This document shows positions 1 through 6,224 of a stretch of DNA of 7,559 nt, piece after piece. The DNA comes from Saprospiraceae bacterium (GTDB taxonomy: Bacteria; Bacteroidota; Bacteroidia; Chitinophagales; Saprospiraceae), in the NCBI GenBank assembly GCA_013361075.1, contig JABWAJ010000270.1, positions 1 to 7,559 of the forward strand, in the 5' to 3' direction. A program made the position numbers and the translations under genes. Each line of letters opens with the position of its first letter. The first letter of the stretch is position 1. The notes under the pieces are model-generated. The model was not told where the DNA came from and made no database searches. It worked only from the letters and a program-made list of their open reading frames with translations.

Positions 1-2
1 AC

Positions 3-3000
3 TCAGTGACTGTGACGGACATCAACGGTTGTACTGCAACAGCAGAAACCGACATTCTGGTGGTTTCCGATTTTTCGATTTCGGTGATCCCGCGCAATGT
101 ACTTTGCTTTGGGGGCAACTCCGGCAGCATTTTAGTAACCCCTTCCGGAGGAACAGCACCTTATACGTATTTGTGGAGCAATGGCCAAACCGTTGAAGAA
201 ATCCTCAATTTAGTTGCAGGGACCTATTCGGTTACTGTTACGGAAGCCAACGGATGTACCCTTAGCGAAACAGTGACCATTACACAGCCGCCGTTGCTTA
301 ACCTCACTGTTATTGGCACTAACGCCGATTGTTTTGGAGATGAAAGCGGCAGTGCCACGGCAACGGCAACAGGCGGAACACCACCGTATACTTTCAACTG
401 GAGCACCAGCCAAACCGGCCCTACTGTCAATGGCCTTGAAGCCGGAACGTATACAGTTACGGTAACAGATGCCAATTTCTGCACCACCCAAAAAACGGTT
501 GTCATTAACCAGCCTGCTCAATTGAGCGTCACGGTCAATACTCCGCTGATCAACTGCGGCGGCACGAATTCGGGATCTGCTTCAGCGATTGTTGCAGGCG
601 GTGTCGGCCCTTATACTTACCTTTGGAATACCGGTGCAACAACCTCTTCTTTGAACAACATTCCGGCTGGCAATTATAGCCTGACTGTAACGGATGCCAA
701 TGGTTGTACGGCCACTGTACAAACGATTACCGTGAGTGAAATTCCCGAACTGGAACTTTCCTTTACGGTCAACGACATCATTTGTTCCAACCAAAACATT
801 GGCTCCATCACGGCAACGGTGTCGGGCGGAACTGCGCCGTTTACGTATGCCTGGAGCACTGGCGGCAATACAGCGACCATCAGCAACCTCGCACCGGGCA
901 CCTATTCGCTTACTGTAACCGATGCCAATGGTTGTGTAGCCAGCGGCAGTGACGGCGTTGAGCAAACCCCGCAATTGCAGGTGATTCCAACTGCCGTGAA
1001 TGCTACCTGTTTTGGACTTAACAATGGTTCAATAACCCTCGTTGTCAATGGCGCCGTTCCACCGGTGACCTATTTATGGAATGATGGTGTTGTGACGCAA
1101 AACCGTACCAACCTGGCACCAGGCACGTATTCTGTGACGGTTACCAGCGGAAGTGGTTGCACCGGAACAGCAAGTGCAACCATTACACAACCGCCGGTTG
1201 TAGCCGTTCAAACGACTGCCACGCCTGCCGATTGTTTTGGTGAAGAAAGCGGCGCGGCTACGGCAAGTGCAAGCGGTGGTACGGCACCTTATACTTATGC
1301 CTGGAGCAGTGGTGATTCCGGAGCTTCGGTTTCGGGACTTCCGGCTGGAAGCTATACAGTAACAGCAACGGATGCCAACGGTTGTACCGCAACGGCAACA
1401 GTAACGATAACGCAGCCTGCAGCCATCCAGGTTTCAACCATGCAATTGTCGGGTACCTGCCAGGGCAGCACAACAGGCGCTGCGTCTGCAAGTGCAAGCG
1501 GTGGTACGGCACCTTACACTTTTGCCTGGAGCAATGGCAATTCCGGAACCACCATCAGCAACCTCGCAGGCGGTACTTACACCGTTACCGCAACAGATGC
1601 CAACGGTTGTACCGCAACAGCAACGGTGAACGTAGCTTCATTCAGCAGGCCGGTTTGTTCGATTGAGATTTTACAGGAAGTTACCGACCCGGCGCTCAAC
1701 GATGGTCAACTGCGGTGTACCGTAACAGGCGGTACCGGACCTTTTACCTTCCTCTGGAGCAATGGTGCCACAACAGCAACGGTGACCAACTTTGGGGTCG
1801 GTACACATAGCGTAACGGTGACGGATGCCAACGGATGTACAACTACCTGTTCGGTCATGCTGGAGGGTCCTGCACGGATCGGGGACTTTGTCTGGTTAGA
1901 CATTGACAGGGATGGCATTCAGGATCCCGGCGAAATTGGCATTCCCAATGTAATGGTGATCCTTTCGGGCAACACGAACGATCCTTATGCAGATACAACA
2001 TTCACCAATGCAAACGGGATTTACCTCTTTAATGTGCCCCCTCCGGGTACGTACAAAGTGACGTTTATTCCTCCGTCAGGTGCGACGTATATGCTTTCTC
2101 CACAGAACCAGGGCAGCAACGACGCACTGGATAGTGATGCTGATCCGGTGATGTTCATGTCGCAATTTGTATCTGTTACCTATGGCGATGAAGACCTGAC
2201 GCTCGATGCCGGTTTTTATCCTAAATGCCAGAACATCACCAATGCAGGAACCATTGCGGCCAATCAATACCTGTGCGGACCTGGCGGTGACCCGGCACCT
2301 ATCGTACCGGTTACCCCGCCAACAGGAGGCATGGGAGCGCTGGAATACCTCTGGATGTCCAGCACTGTCGGCGGGCCATTCAACGACCAGTTGTGGCATC
2401 CGATTCCGGGTGCAACCGGTGCCTCTTATGATCCGGGGCCATTACAGCAAACGACTTATTTTATTCGCTGTACGCGCCGGGAATGCTGCAACACCTACTT
2501 AGAAACGAACTACATCACCATTACGGTTGACGACATTGCGGTGGCAGCAATTGGCGGTCCGCAAATCGTTTGTGTGAATACCCCTGCGACATTTACGTCC
2601 ACCGAAACCGGCCCTAATGCGATCATCAACTGGACTTTCAGCCCGGGCGCTTCCATTCAGTCTGCTACCGGCTCTTCTGTTCAGGTTTCGTGGGTTTCTT
2701 TCGGAAACTTCCAGATTACCCTGACGGTTACGGAAAATGGTTGTACGTCTACAACGACGAAGCAGGTAACGGTCACCACCCTGCCCACAATTTGTGGCAA
2801 TGGATTGGCATTAAACGCCACTGTTCTGGACATGTCCGGGCATTCGATTGTTGGTTTGGATTGGGCTTTGGAAGAAGCAGCTGCGCAGGGGCTTAGCTTT
2901 GTGGTAGAGCATTCCGGCGATGGAGCAACCTACCGCAGTATTGGACAGGTTAGCTCAGCGGCCCGGGTTACTTCGGGTATGGCTTTTTACGAATTCATGC

Positions 3001-3353
3001 ACCATGAACCCAAAAACGGCCTCAACTGGTATCGCCTTCTCATTACGGATCAATCCGGAAGGACCCGCTACTCGCAGATAGCCGAAGCGGTAATCATTGT
3101 AGATTCGAAGCTGGTGTATCTGTATCCGAACCCGGTTAGCCATGAACTGACGGTAGAATTATTTGAAACCTTTAATGAAAATGTTCTGATCGAAGTAATT
3201 ACTTCCAGTGGTGTGGTGCTTCAGAAAAAAAGTGCCGGGCCACAGGATCAACGCGTTGTTATAGACTTTGCCGATTACCCCGCCGGCGCCTACTTCCTGC
3301 GCATGCGCTATGGAAAAGCGGATGTCAAGGTCGTCAAGGTGTTAAAACTCTGA
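3..3353 (+). CDS. SprB-repeat, T9SS-sorted giant surface protein (5' end outside window)
   Basis: This is the C-terminal 1116 residues of a secreted, probably adhesin-like protein. Residue numbers here are nucleotide position divided by three. The reading frame is open to the left edge, and the first codons (SVTVTDINGC) are already mid-repeat, so the GTG at 6 is not a start. Domains in order: the tail of one SprB repeat; eight complete SprB repeats (24-623); an SdrD B-like domain (624-740) with a Ca-loop-like D633-x-D635-x-D637-G-x-x-D641-x-x-E644; an Ig-like domain with Cys residues (742-844); a PKD-like domain (845-926); a linker resembling the Fn3-like segment common before sorting domains (927-1037); and a T9SS type A sorting domain (about 1038-1116, YPNP at 1041-1044). 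From family knowledge, such proteins cross the outer membrane by T9SS and lose the C-terminal domain at the surface; SprB itself is a gliding adhesin of Flavobacterium johnsoniae. A role in adhesion or motility here is inference. An intrinsic terminator follows the stop. Confidence 0.9.
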   Translation, partial: SVTVTDINGCTATAETDILVVSDFSISVIPRNVLCFGGNSGSILVTPSGGTAPYTYLWSNGQTVEEILNLVAGTYSVTVTEANGCTLSETVTITQPPLLNLTVIGTNADCFGDESGSATATATGGTPPYTFNWSTSQTGPTVNGLEAGTYTVTVTDANFCTTQKTVVINQPAQLSVTVNTPLINCGGTNSGSASAIVAGGVGPYTYLWNTGATTSSLNNIPAGNYSLTVTDANGCTATVQTITVSEIPELELSFTVNDIICSNQNIGSITATVSGGTAPFTYAWSTGGNTATISNLAPGTYSLTVTDANGCVASGSDGVEQTPQLQVIPTAVNATCFGLNNGSITLVVNGAVPPVTYLWNDGVVTQNRTNLAPGTYSVTVTSGSGCTGTASATITQPPVVAVQTTATPADCFGEESGAATASASGGTAPYTYAWSSGDSGASVSGLPAGSYTVTATDANGCTATATVTITQPAAIQVSTMQLSGTCQGSTTGAASASASGGTAPYTFAWSNGNSGTTISNLAGGTYTVTATDANGCTATATVNVASFSRPVCSIEILQEVTDPALNDGQLRCTVTGGTGPFTFLWSNGATTATVTNFGVGTHSVTVTDANGCTTTCSVMLEGPARIGDFVWLDIDRDGIQDPGEIGIPNVMVILSGNTNDPYADTTFTNANGIYLFNVPPPGTYKVTFIPPSGATYMLSPQNQGSNDALDSDADPVMFMSQFVSVTYGDEDLTLDAGFYPKCQNITNAGTIAANQYLCGPGGDPAPIVPVTPPTGGMGALEYLWMSSTVGGPFNDQLWHPIPGATGASYDPGPLQQTTYFIRCTRRECCNTYLETNYITITVDDIAVAAIGGPQIVCVNTPATFTSTETGPNAIINWTFSPGASIQSATGSSVQVSWVSFGNFQITLTVTENGCTSTTTKQVTVTTLPTICGNGLALNATVLDMSGHSIVGLDWALEEAAAQGLSFVVEHSGDGATYRSIGQVSSAARVTSGMAFYEFMHHEPKNGLNWYRLLITDQSGRTRYSQIAEAVIIVDSKLVYLYPNPVSHELTVELFETFNENVLIEVITSSGVVLQKKSAGPQDQRVVIDFADYPAGAYFLRMRYGKADVKVVKVLKL
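72..1871 (+). repeat. Tandem array of eight SprB repeats, period about 225 bp
   Basis: Eight in-frame units of 74-76 residues run head to tail. My boundaries are 72-293, 294-518, 519-746, 747-971, 972-1196, 1197-1421, 1422-1643 and 1644-1871; the end of a further unit lies at 3-68. The consensus core is a Cys near residue 12 (often CFG), then GS-T/A-T, GGT-PYTY-WS-G, L-AGTY-VTVTDANGCT and a closing TITQP. Most units carry two Cys, one near the start and one in the NGC motif. Unit lengths differ only by whole codons (222, 225 or 228 bp). Units 6 and 7 are by far the most alike at the DNA level. Unit 8 is the most divergent: it lacks CFG and the closing TQP and has extra Cys residues. Confidence 0.92.
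1872..2222 (+). other. SdrD B-like (Cna B-type) domain in the surface protein
   Basis: The segment directly after the last SprB repeat begins ARIGDFVWLDIDRDGIQDPG and continues with GIPNVMV, the typical opening of the SdrD B-like family seen in many Bacteroidota surface proteins. D633, D635, D637, D641 and E644 (nucleotide position divided by three) match an EF-hand-like calcium loop. It ends in LDAGFYP, the usual closing strand of this family. Calcium-dependent rigidity of the stalk is known for Sdr relatives and is only inferred here. Confidence 0.85.
3114..3350 (+). other. T9SS type A C-terminal sorting domain
   Basis: The last roughly 79 residues begin VYLYPNPVSHELTVEL, contain a middle strand with V-L-EVI-SSGVVL, then PAGAYFLRM, and end in a basic VKVVKVLKL tail. 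This order (YPNP box, G-V strand, GxYFL box, Lys-rich end) is the hallmark of the Por secretion system type A domain, which directs export and surface attachment through the type IX system. Confidence 0.92.
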
Positions 3354-3375
3354 TTTTCGGCACAAGTCAGTTCTC

Positions 3376-3416
3376 AAAAGGCTGCCTTCCACCCTTGGGA
3401 GGCGGCCTTTTTCTTT
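3376..3416 (+). terminator. Intrinsic terminator of the surface-protein gene
   Basis: A 15-bp stem pairs 3376-3390 with 3397-3411, with two G-U pairs and a six-base loop (ACCCTT). It is GC-rich in the middle and followed by TTCTTT. It starts 23 bases after the stop codon. The A-run at the 5' base of the stem pairs with the T-run, so it could also work weakly on the other strand. Confidence 0.88.
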
Positions 3417-3496
3417 AAATGTTGCTTTGCTGTACACCGCATCCTGTGCACTGTCTACGGCATTATATCAATTAAAAACGAATACCATTCGCTGAT

Positions 3497-3520
3497 TTGC
3501 ATAAAAAGTTTGTACTTTCG
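3497..3520 (+). promoter_or_regulatory. Possible Bacteroidota promoter for tRNA-Leu
   Basis: TACTTTCG at 3513-3520 is one base from the Bacteroidota -7 element TAnnTTTG, and the following CAGC matches what often surrounds such start sites. A TTG at 3497-3499 could be the upstream element, but the 13-base gap is shorter than the usual roughly 19-21. Transcription would start near 3526, giving a leader of about 75 bases before the tRNA. The -7 element is plausible; the upstream element is weak. Confidence 0.4.
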
Positions 3521-3532
3521 CAGCGCTTTTTG

Positions 3533-3556
3533 AACCACTTTGTAACTGGAGTGGTT
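3533..3556 (+). other. Short hairpin in the tRNA-Leu leader
   Basis: AACCACT at 3533-3539 and AGTGGTT at 3550-3556 form a perfect 7-bp inverted repeat with a 10-base loop, followed by TTC. If transcription starts near 3526, this hairpin sits at the very 5' end of the precursor RNA. It could be a processing or stabilising element, a weak attenuator, or chance. Confidence 0.4.
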
Positions 3557-3600
3557 TTCAGGTCGTCAATAAGCTGAAGCGAAAGTCGTTCGGCAAACAA

Positions 3601-3682
3601 GCGGGTGTGGCGAAATTGGTAGACGTACCAGACTTAGGATCTGGCGCCGTGAGGCATGGGGGTTCGAGTCCCTCCACCCGCA
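3601..3682 (+). tRNA. tRNA-Leu (anticodon UAG)
   Basis: This is an 82-base class II tRNA that folds fully. The acceptor stem is GCGGGTG (3601-3607) with CACCCGC (3675-3681), and the discriminator is A3682. The D arm is GCG/CGT. The anticodon stem is CCAGA (3628-3632) with TCTGG (3640-3644), around the loop CTTAGGA with anticodon TAG at 3635-3637. There is a long variable arm with a GCC/GGC stem (3646-3655), and a T arm GGGGG/CCCTC around TTCGAGT. The anticodon and the long variable arm identify leucine, reading CUA and possibly other CUN codons. The 3' CCA is not encoded (CAA follows), so it must be added by CCA-adding enzyme. Confidence 0.97.
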
Positions 3683-3871
3683 CAATGAGCAAAAGTTCGT
3701 GTTTCCATCAATTGGCTGCCTTAGATCAATGGTGGAACGCGGATAAAATTTTAACATTCTTACCACTTTGTTGCAAAATCGTACCGACATTGCATCACTA
3801 CAGAAGAGAAATTCTTAATCAGCTGCAATTCCAGAGTGGGCAATGATCCTGCATCATAAAAAAAAAAGAAC
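3683..3871 (+). other. Non-coding gap between tRNA-Leu and tig
   Basis: No convincing gene is present; open frames here run through the tRNA and look unlike protein. I find no clear hairpin-plus-T terminator behind the tRNA and no good TTG/TAnnTTTG pair for tig (TACCACTTTG at 3761-3770 is only a loose match). The region ends in ten A at 3858-3867, four bases before the tig ATG, with no Shine-Dalgarno site. An A-rich leader is common for Bacteroidota translation starts. Confidence 0.6.
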
Positions 3872-5296
3872 ATGCCAAAATTTCTAAGAGAGGATGTCGA
3901 CGCCATCCATGCAAACCTTACGGTCACGTTAGAAAAGTCTGATTATGCAGACAAATTCAATACTGAATTGGCGGCTTATAAAAAACAGGCACAACTTAAA
4001 GGTTTCAGGAAAGGCAAAACCCCCGACAGTGTAATACGCAAAATGTATGGCAAATCTGTTTTGGCACAGATTGTAAACAGTGAATTGGAAAAAGCACTCT
4101 TTGGATACCTTGAAGAGCAGCAAATAGATTTTCTTGGCCAACCTTTATCGGTTGAAGATCATGAGGACATTTCTTTCGAACCGGGGGCTATGGATACCTT
4201 CCATTTCAAATTCGACATTGGGCTTGTCCCGCAGTTTGAATTGCAGGGGATCGGCGAAACCGATACCTTCGATTATTATGTCATTGAAGTGGCCGAATCG
4301 CTGATTGATGAAGACCTCAACTATGCAGCCCGCCAAAAGGGGGAATTGAAAGATACGGATACGGTAGGTGCAGACCATACCATTACCCTGTTGCTCGAAG
4401 AAATGGAAGGCGGGGCGGTAAAGGCTGACGGCATCAGCCACGAGGCTAAAGTTTTTACCGGAGCCCTTAGTGAAGGTGCATTAGCTGAATTAACAGGTAA
4501 AAAAACAGGGGATGTTCTGCAATTGAATCCTTTTGATCTGGAAAAAGATACCTCGGAAGAAAATGTCCGCAAATACCTGTTGGGGCTTGACGCCGAAGAT
4601 GACCAGGAAGTTAGCACGGTTTTTCAGGCAACCATCAAACAGATTCAACACATGGAGCCTGCGCCATTGGATCAGGCCCTTTTCGATGCCATGTTTGGGG
4701 AAGGAGTGGTAGACAGTGAAGTTGCAGCACGGGAATTTATCCGCAAATCCATTGCTTCTTCGTACGAAATCCGCTCCAATTTCATGTTGTTGCTGGATGT
4801 ACAGGAACGCCTTCCCAAATTGCATTCATTTGAACTGCCCGAAAAATTCCTGAAACGCTGGTTGCGCGTTGCCAATGAAAAAATGAGTGAAAAGCGCCTT
4901 GAAGAAGGATTCGATAATTTCCTCGACGGCCTGCGCTGGTCTTTGATTCGCGATAAAATTGCACAAACCCTCCAGGTTTCAGTAACGGATGCCGAAGTCA
5001 GAGAAGCTTTGCGTGCCCGATACAGCCGCATGTACCGCCAGTATGGTTTACCGGAGGATATGGTTGATAAATTGCTTGACCGGATGATGGAGAGCGAAGA
5101 TCGCAAGCAACTGGACGAGACGCGTCAGGAATTGTTCAGCATGAAACTGGCTAATGCGCTGCATGATACTTTGAAACTCAACCCCATCCATGTGACCATG
5201 GAAGCTTTTACCGAATTGGAAAACCAGAAAGTAGCTGCCTTAAAAGCAGCTGCTGCAACGCCGCAGTTAGGCGGTCCTGAAGACGAAGAAGAATAA
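3872..5296 (+). CDS. tig: Trigger factor, ribosome-associated chaperone
   Basis: Trigger factor binds the ribosome near the exit tunnel and shields nascent chains. The 474-residue product is slightly longer than the usual 430-450. The N-terminal ribosome-binding domain (about 1-115) carries the signature loop GFRKGKTP at 44-51, which docks on ribosomal protein L23. The central part (about 165-255) sits where the FKBP-type peptidyl-prolyl isomerase domain belongs, but I cannot see the usual FKBP motifs (the GG-A/F-L-GSG-FIPGFE pattern), so isomerase activity is doubtful. The C-terminal chaperone arms follow (about 262-450, with the typical ELPEKFLKRWL at 321-331). The protein ends in a very acidic tail, PEDEEE. 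The ATG at 3872 puts the conserved loop at its normal distance from the N terminus. It is followed by clpP in the same direction after 75 bases, the common bacterial tig-clpP-clpX order. Identity is confident from the N-terminal signature and context. Confidence 0.95.
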   Translation: MPKFLREDVDAIHANLTVTLEKSDYADKFNTELAAYKKQAQLKGFRKGKTPDSVIRKMYGKSVLAQIVNSELEKALFGYLEEQQIDFLGQPLSVEDHEDISFEPGAMDTFHFKFDIGLVPQFELQGIGETDTFDYYVIEVAESLIDEDLNYAARQKGELKDTDTVGADHTITLLLEEMEGGAVKADGISHEAKVFTGALSEGALAELTGKKTGDVLQLNPFDLEKDTSEENVRKYLLGLDAEDDQEVSTVFQATIKQIQHMEPAPLDQALFDAMFGEGVVDSEVAAREFIRKSIASSYEIRSNFMLLLDVQERLPKLHSFELPEKFLKRWLRVANEKMSEKRLEEGFDNFLDGLRWSLIRDKIAQTLQVSVTDAEVREALRARYSRMYRQYGLPEDMVDKLLDRMMESEDRKQLDETRQELFSMKLANALHDTLKLNPIHVTMEAFTELENQKVAALKAAAATPQLGGPEDEEE

Positions 5297-5322
5297 AGCA
5301 GGGCATTTCATTCAACCTGCTT
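5296..5322 (+). other. Weak hairpin in the tig-clpP gap
   Basis: AAGCAGG (5296-5302) and CCTGCTT (5316-5322) form a perfect 7-bp inverted repeat with a 13-base loop, starting on the last base of the tig stop codon. The bases after it are GC-rich (GCCGGGG), not a T-run, so it is unlikely to be an intrinsic terminator. It may be an RNA-processing or stability element, or chance. Confidence 0.35.
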
Positions 5323-5357
5323 GCCGGGGATTTGTTATTAAGCATTATCTATTCAAA

Positions 5358-5362
5358 AAGGA
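5358..5362 (+). promoter_or_regulatory. Possible ribosome binding site of clpP
   Basis: AAGGA lies nine bases upstream of the clpP ATG within an A-rich stretch. It is the only recognisable Shine-Dalgarno-like site in front of the three proteolysis and chaperone genes, and it supports the ATG at 5372. Confidence 0.5.
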
Positions 5363-5371
5363 AAAAGTACC

Positions 5372-6073
5372 ATGTTTCAAAAAGATGAGTTTCTGAAATA
5401 CGCTACGCGCCACCTGGGTATGAGCAGCATGCACCTGGAGCACTATGCGGAAAAAACGGCTGTTTCTGTCCCCAACATTCACGGGTTTACCCCGAATGTA
5501 ATCGAAGAGCGCCCGATGAACATTGTCGGTATAGATGTTTTTTCCCGATTGATGATGGACCGCATCATCTTCCTCGGTGTTCCCATCAACGATTATGTTG
5601 CCAATGTGGTACAGGCGCAGTTGTTGTTCCTGGAATCTACCGACCCGAAACGCGATGTACAAATGTTCATCAACAGCCCCGGCGGCGGTGTAATTGCAGG
5701 TTTGGGCATCTACGACACCATGCAGTACATCACGCCTGATGTGGCAACAATTTGTACAGGTTTGGCAGCCTCTATGGGTGCCGTATTGCTCACGGCAGGT
5801 ACTGCCGGAAAACGCACCTGCCTCACCCACAGCCGGGTAATGATTCATCAGCCGCTGGGCGGCATGCAGGGTCAGGTTACAGAGATGGAAATCTACTACA
5901 AACTGATCAAGGACGAGCAGAAAAAACTGTACGAAATCCTCAGCAAGCACTCCGGCCAACCTTACGAAAAGGTGGAAAAAGACTGTGAGCGCGACAATTG
6001 GATGACGGCTACGGAAGCAAAAGAGTACGGTTTGCTTGACGAAGTACTTGAGCGTAAGAAAGAAGTGAAGTAA
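5372..6073 (+). CDS. clpP: ATP-dependent Clp protease proteolytic subunit ClpP
   Basis: ClpP is the serine protease whose heptameric rings form the chamber into which ClpX feeds unfolded proteins. The 233-residue product has a full catalytic triad: Ser134 in GLAASMG, His159 in RVMIHQP and Asp208 in ERDNW. The oxyanion and substrate strand NSPGGGV is at 101-107. VFSRLMMDRIIFLG (56-69) is the usual block after the axial-loop region. The roughly 40 residues before PNVIEERPMN form a longer N-terminal extension than the short E. coli propeptide. From memory, such extensions and the ERxMNxxxxDVFSRL spacing are usual in Bacteroidota; whether the extension is processed cannot be told from sequence. 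The ATG at 5372 is supported by the AAGGA before it and by conservation of the extension style. The gene lies 75 bases after tig and 151 before clpX, with a long hairpin in the latter gap. Confidence 0.97.
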   Translation: MFQKDEFLKYATRHLGMSSMHLEHYAEKTAVSVPNIHGFTPNVIEERPMNIVGIDVFSRLMMDRIIFLGVPINDYVANVVQAQLLFLESTDPKRDVQMFINSPGGGVIAGLGIYDTMQYITPDVATICTGLAASMGAVLLTAGTAGKRTCLTHSRVMIHQPLGGMQGQVTEMEIYYKLIKDEQKKLYEILSKHSGQPYEKVEKDCERDNWMTATEAKEYGLLDEVLERKKEVK

Positions 6074-6083
6074 AAGGAATAAA

Positions 6084-6162
6084 GGGCAAGGGGCAAGAGG
6101 CAAAAAAGGCAAGTTTGCGAAAGCACCCAAAATGCCTTTTGCCTCTTGCCTTTTGCTTCTTT
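6084..6162 (+). terminator. Long GGCAARR-repeat hairpin after clpP, possible terminator
   Basis: The left arm consists of repeated GGCAAGA/GGCAAAA-like words and the right arm of their complements. GGCAAGAGGC (6092-6101) pairs perfectly with GCCTCTTGCC (6141-6150). Inside this, AAAAGGCA (6104-6111) pairs with TGCCTTTT (6133-6140), with two A bulged. Outside, 6084-6091 pairs with 6151-6158 using several G-U pairs. The whole is about 26 bp with a 21-base loop that itself contains TGC-GAAA-GCA (6116-6125). TTCTTTAAA follows, so termination after clpP is plausible. It could instead be a mobile or low-complexity intergenic repeat that happens to sit here. Confidence 0.6.
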
Positions 6163-6175
6163 AAATACCGTGAGG

Positions 6176-6206
6176 TTGCCCCGTATCAAAAAACCACTTA
6201 TCTTGT
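6176..6206 (+). promoter_or_regulatory. Likely clpX promoter, Bacteroidota type
   Basis: TTG at 6176-6178 is separated by 20 bases from TATCTTG at 6199-6205, close to the Bacteroidota TTG-N19-21-TAnnTTTG pattern. It lies just after the clpP-clpX hairpin and about 19 bases before the clpX ATG, so the leader would be very short (about a dozen bases) and without a Shine-Dalgarno site. Confidence 0.45.
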
Positions 6207-6224
6207 ATTGATAAAACCACCGCA

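Noticed and set aside
6..8. GTG as the start codon of the surface protein
   Set aside because: The same frame is open to the window edge, and the residues around it are the middle of an SprB repeat, with no signal peptide. The true start is upstream of the window.
3..1871. CRISPR-like or minisatellite array
   Set aside because: The regular 225-bp period comes from in-frame protein repeats with codon-sized length changes, not from short direct repeats with unique spacers.
3661..3682. Phage or island attachment site at the tRNA-Leu 3' end
   Set aside because: No integrase and no second copy of the tRNA end are present in the window, and housekeeping genes follow directly.
3761..3770. TACCACTTTG as the tig promoter
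   Set aside because: The spacing between TA and TTTG is four bases rather than two, and no TTG lies at the expected distance upstream.
3607..3846. Small open frame overlapping tRNA-Leu
   Set aside because: It starts inside the tRNA acceptor stem and encodes the tRNA sequence itself. There is no ribosome binding site and no family resemblance.
5345..6130. Long open frame (261 codons) on the - strand across clpP
   Set aside because: It lies antisense to an unmistakable clpP with an intact triad. Its translation is Cys/His/Phe-rich with no recognisable domain, and it runs into the intergenic repeat. It is a shadow frame.
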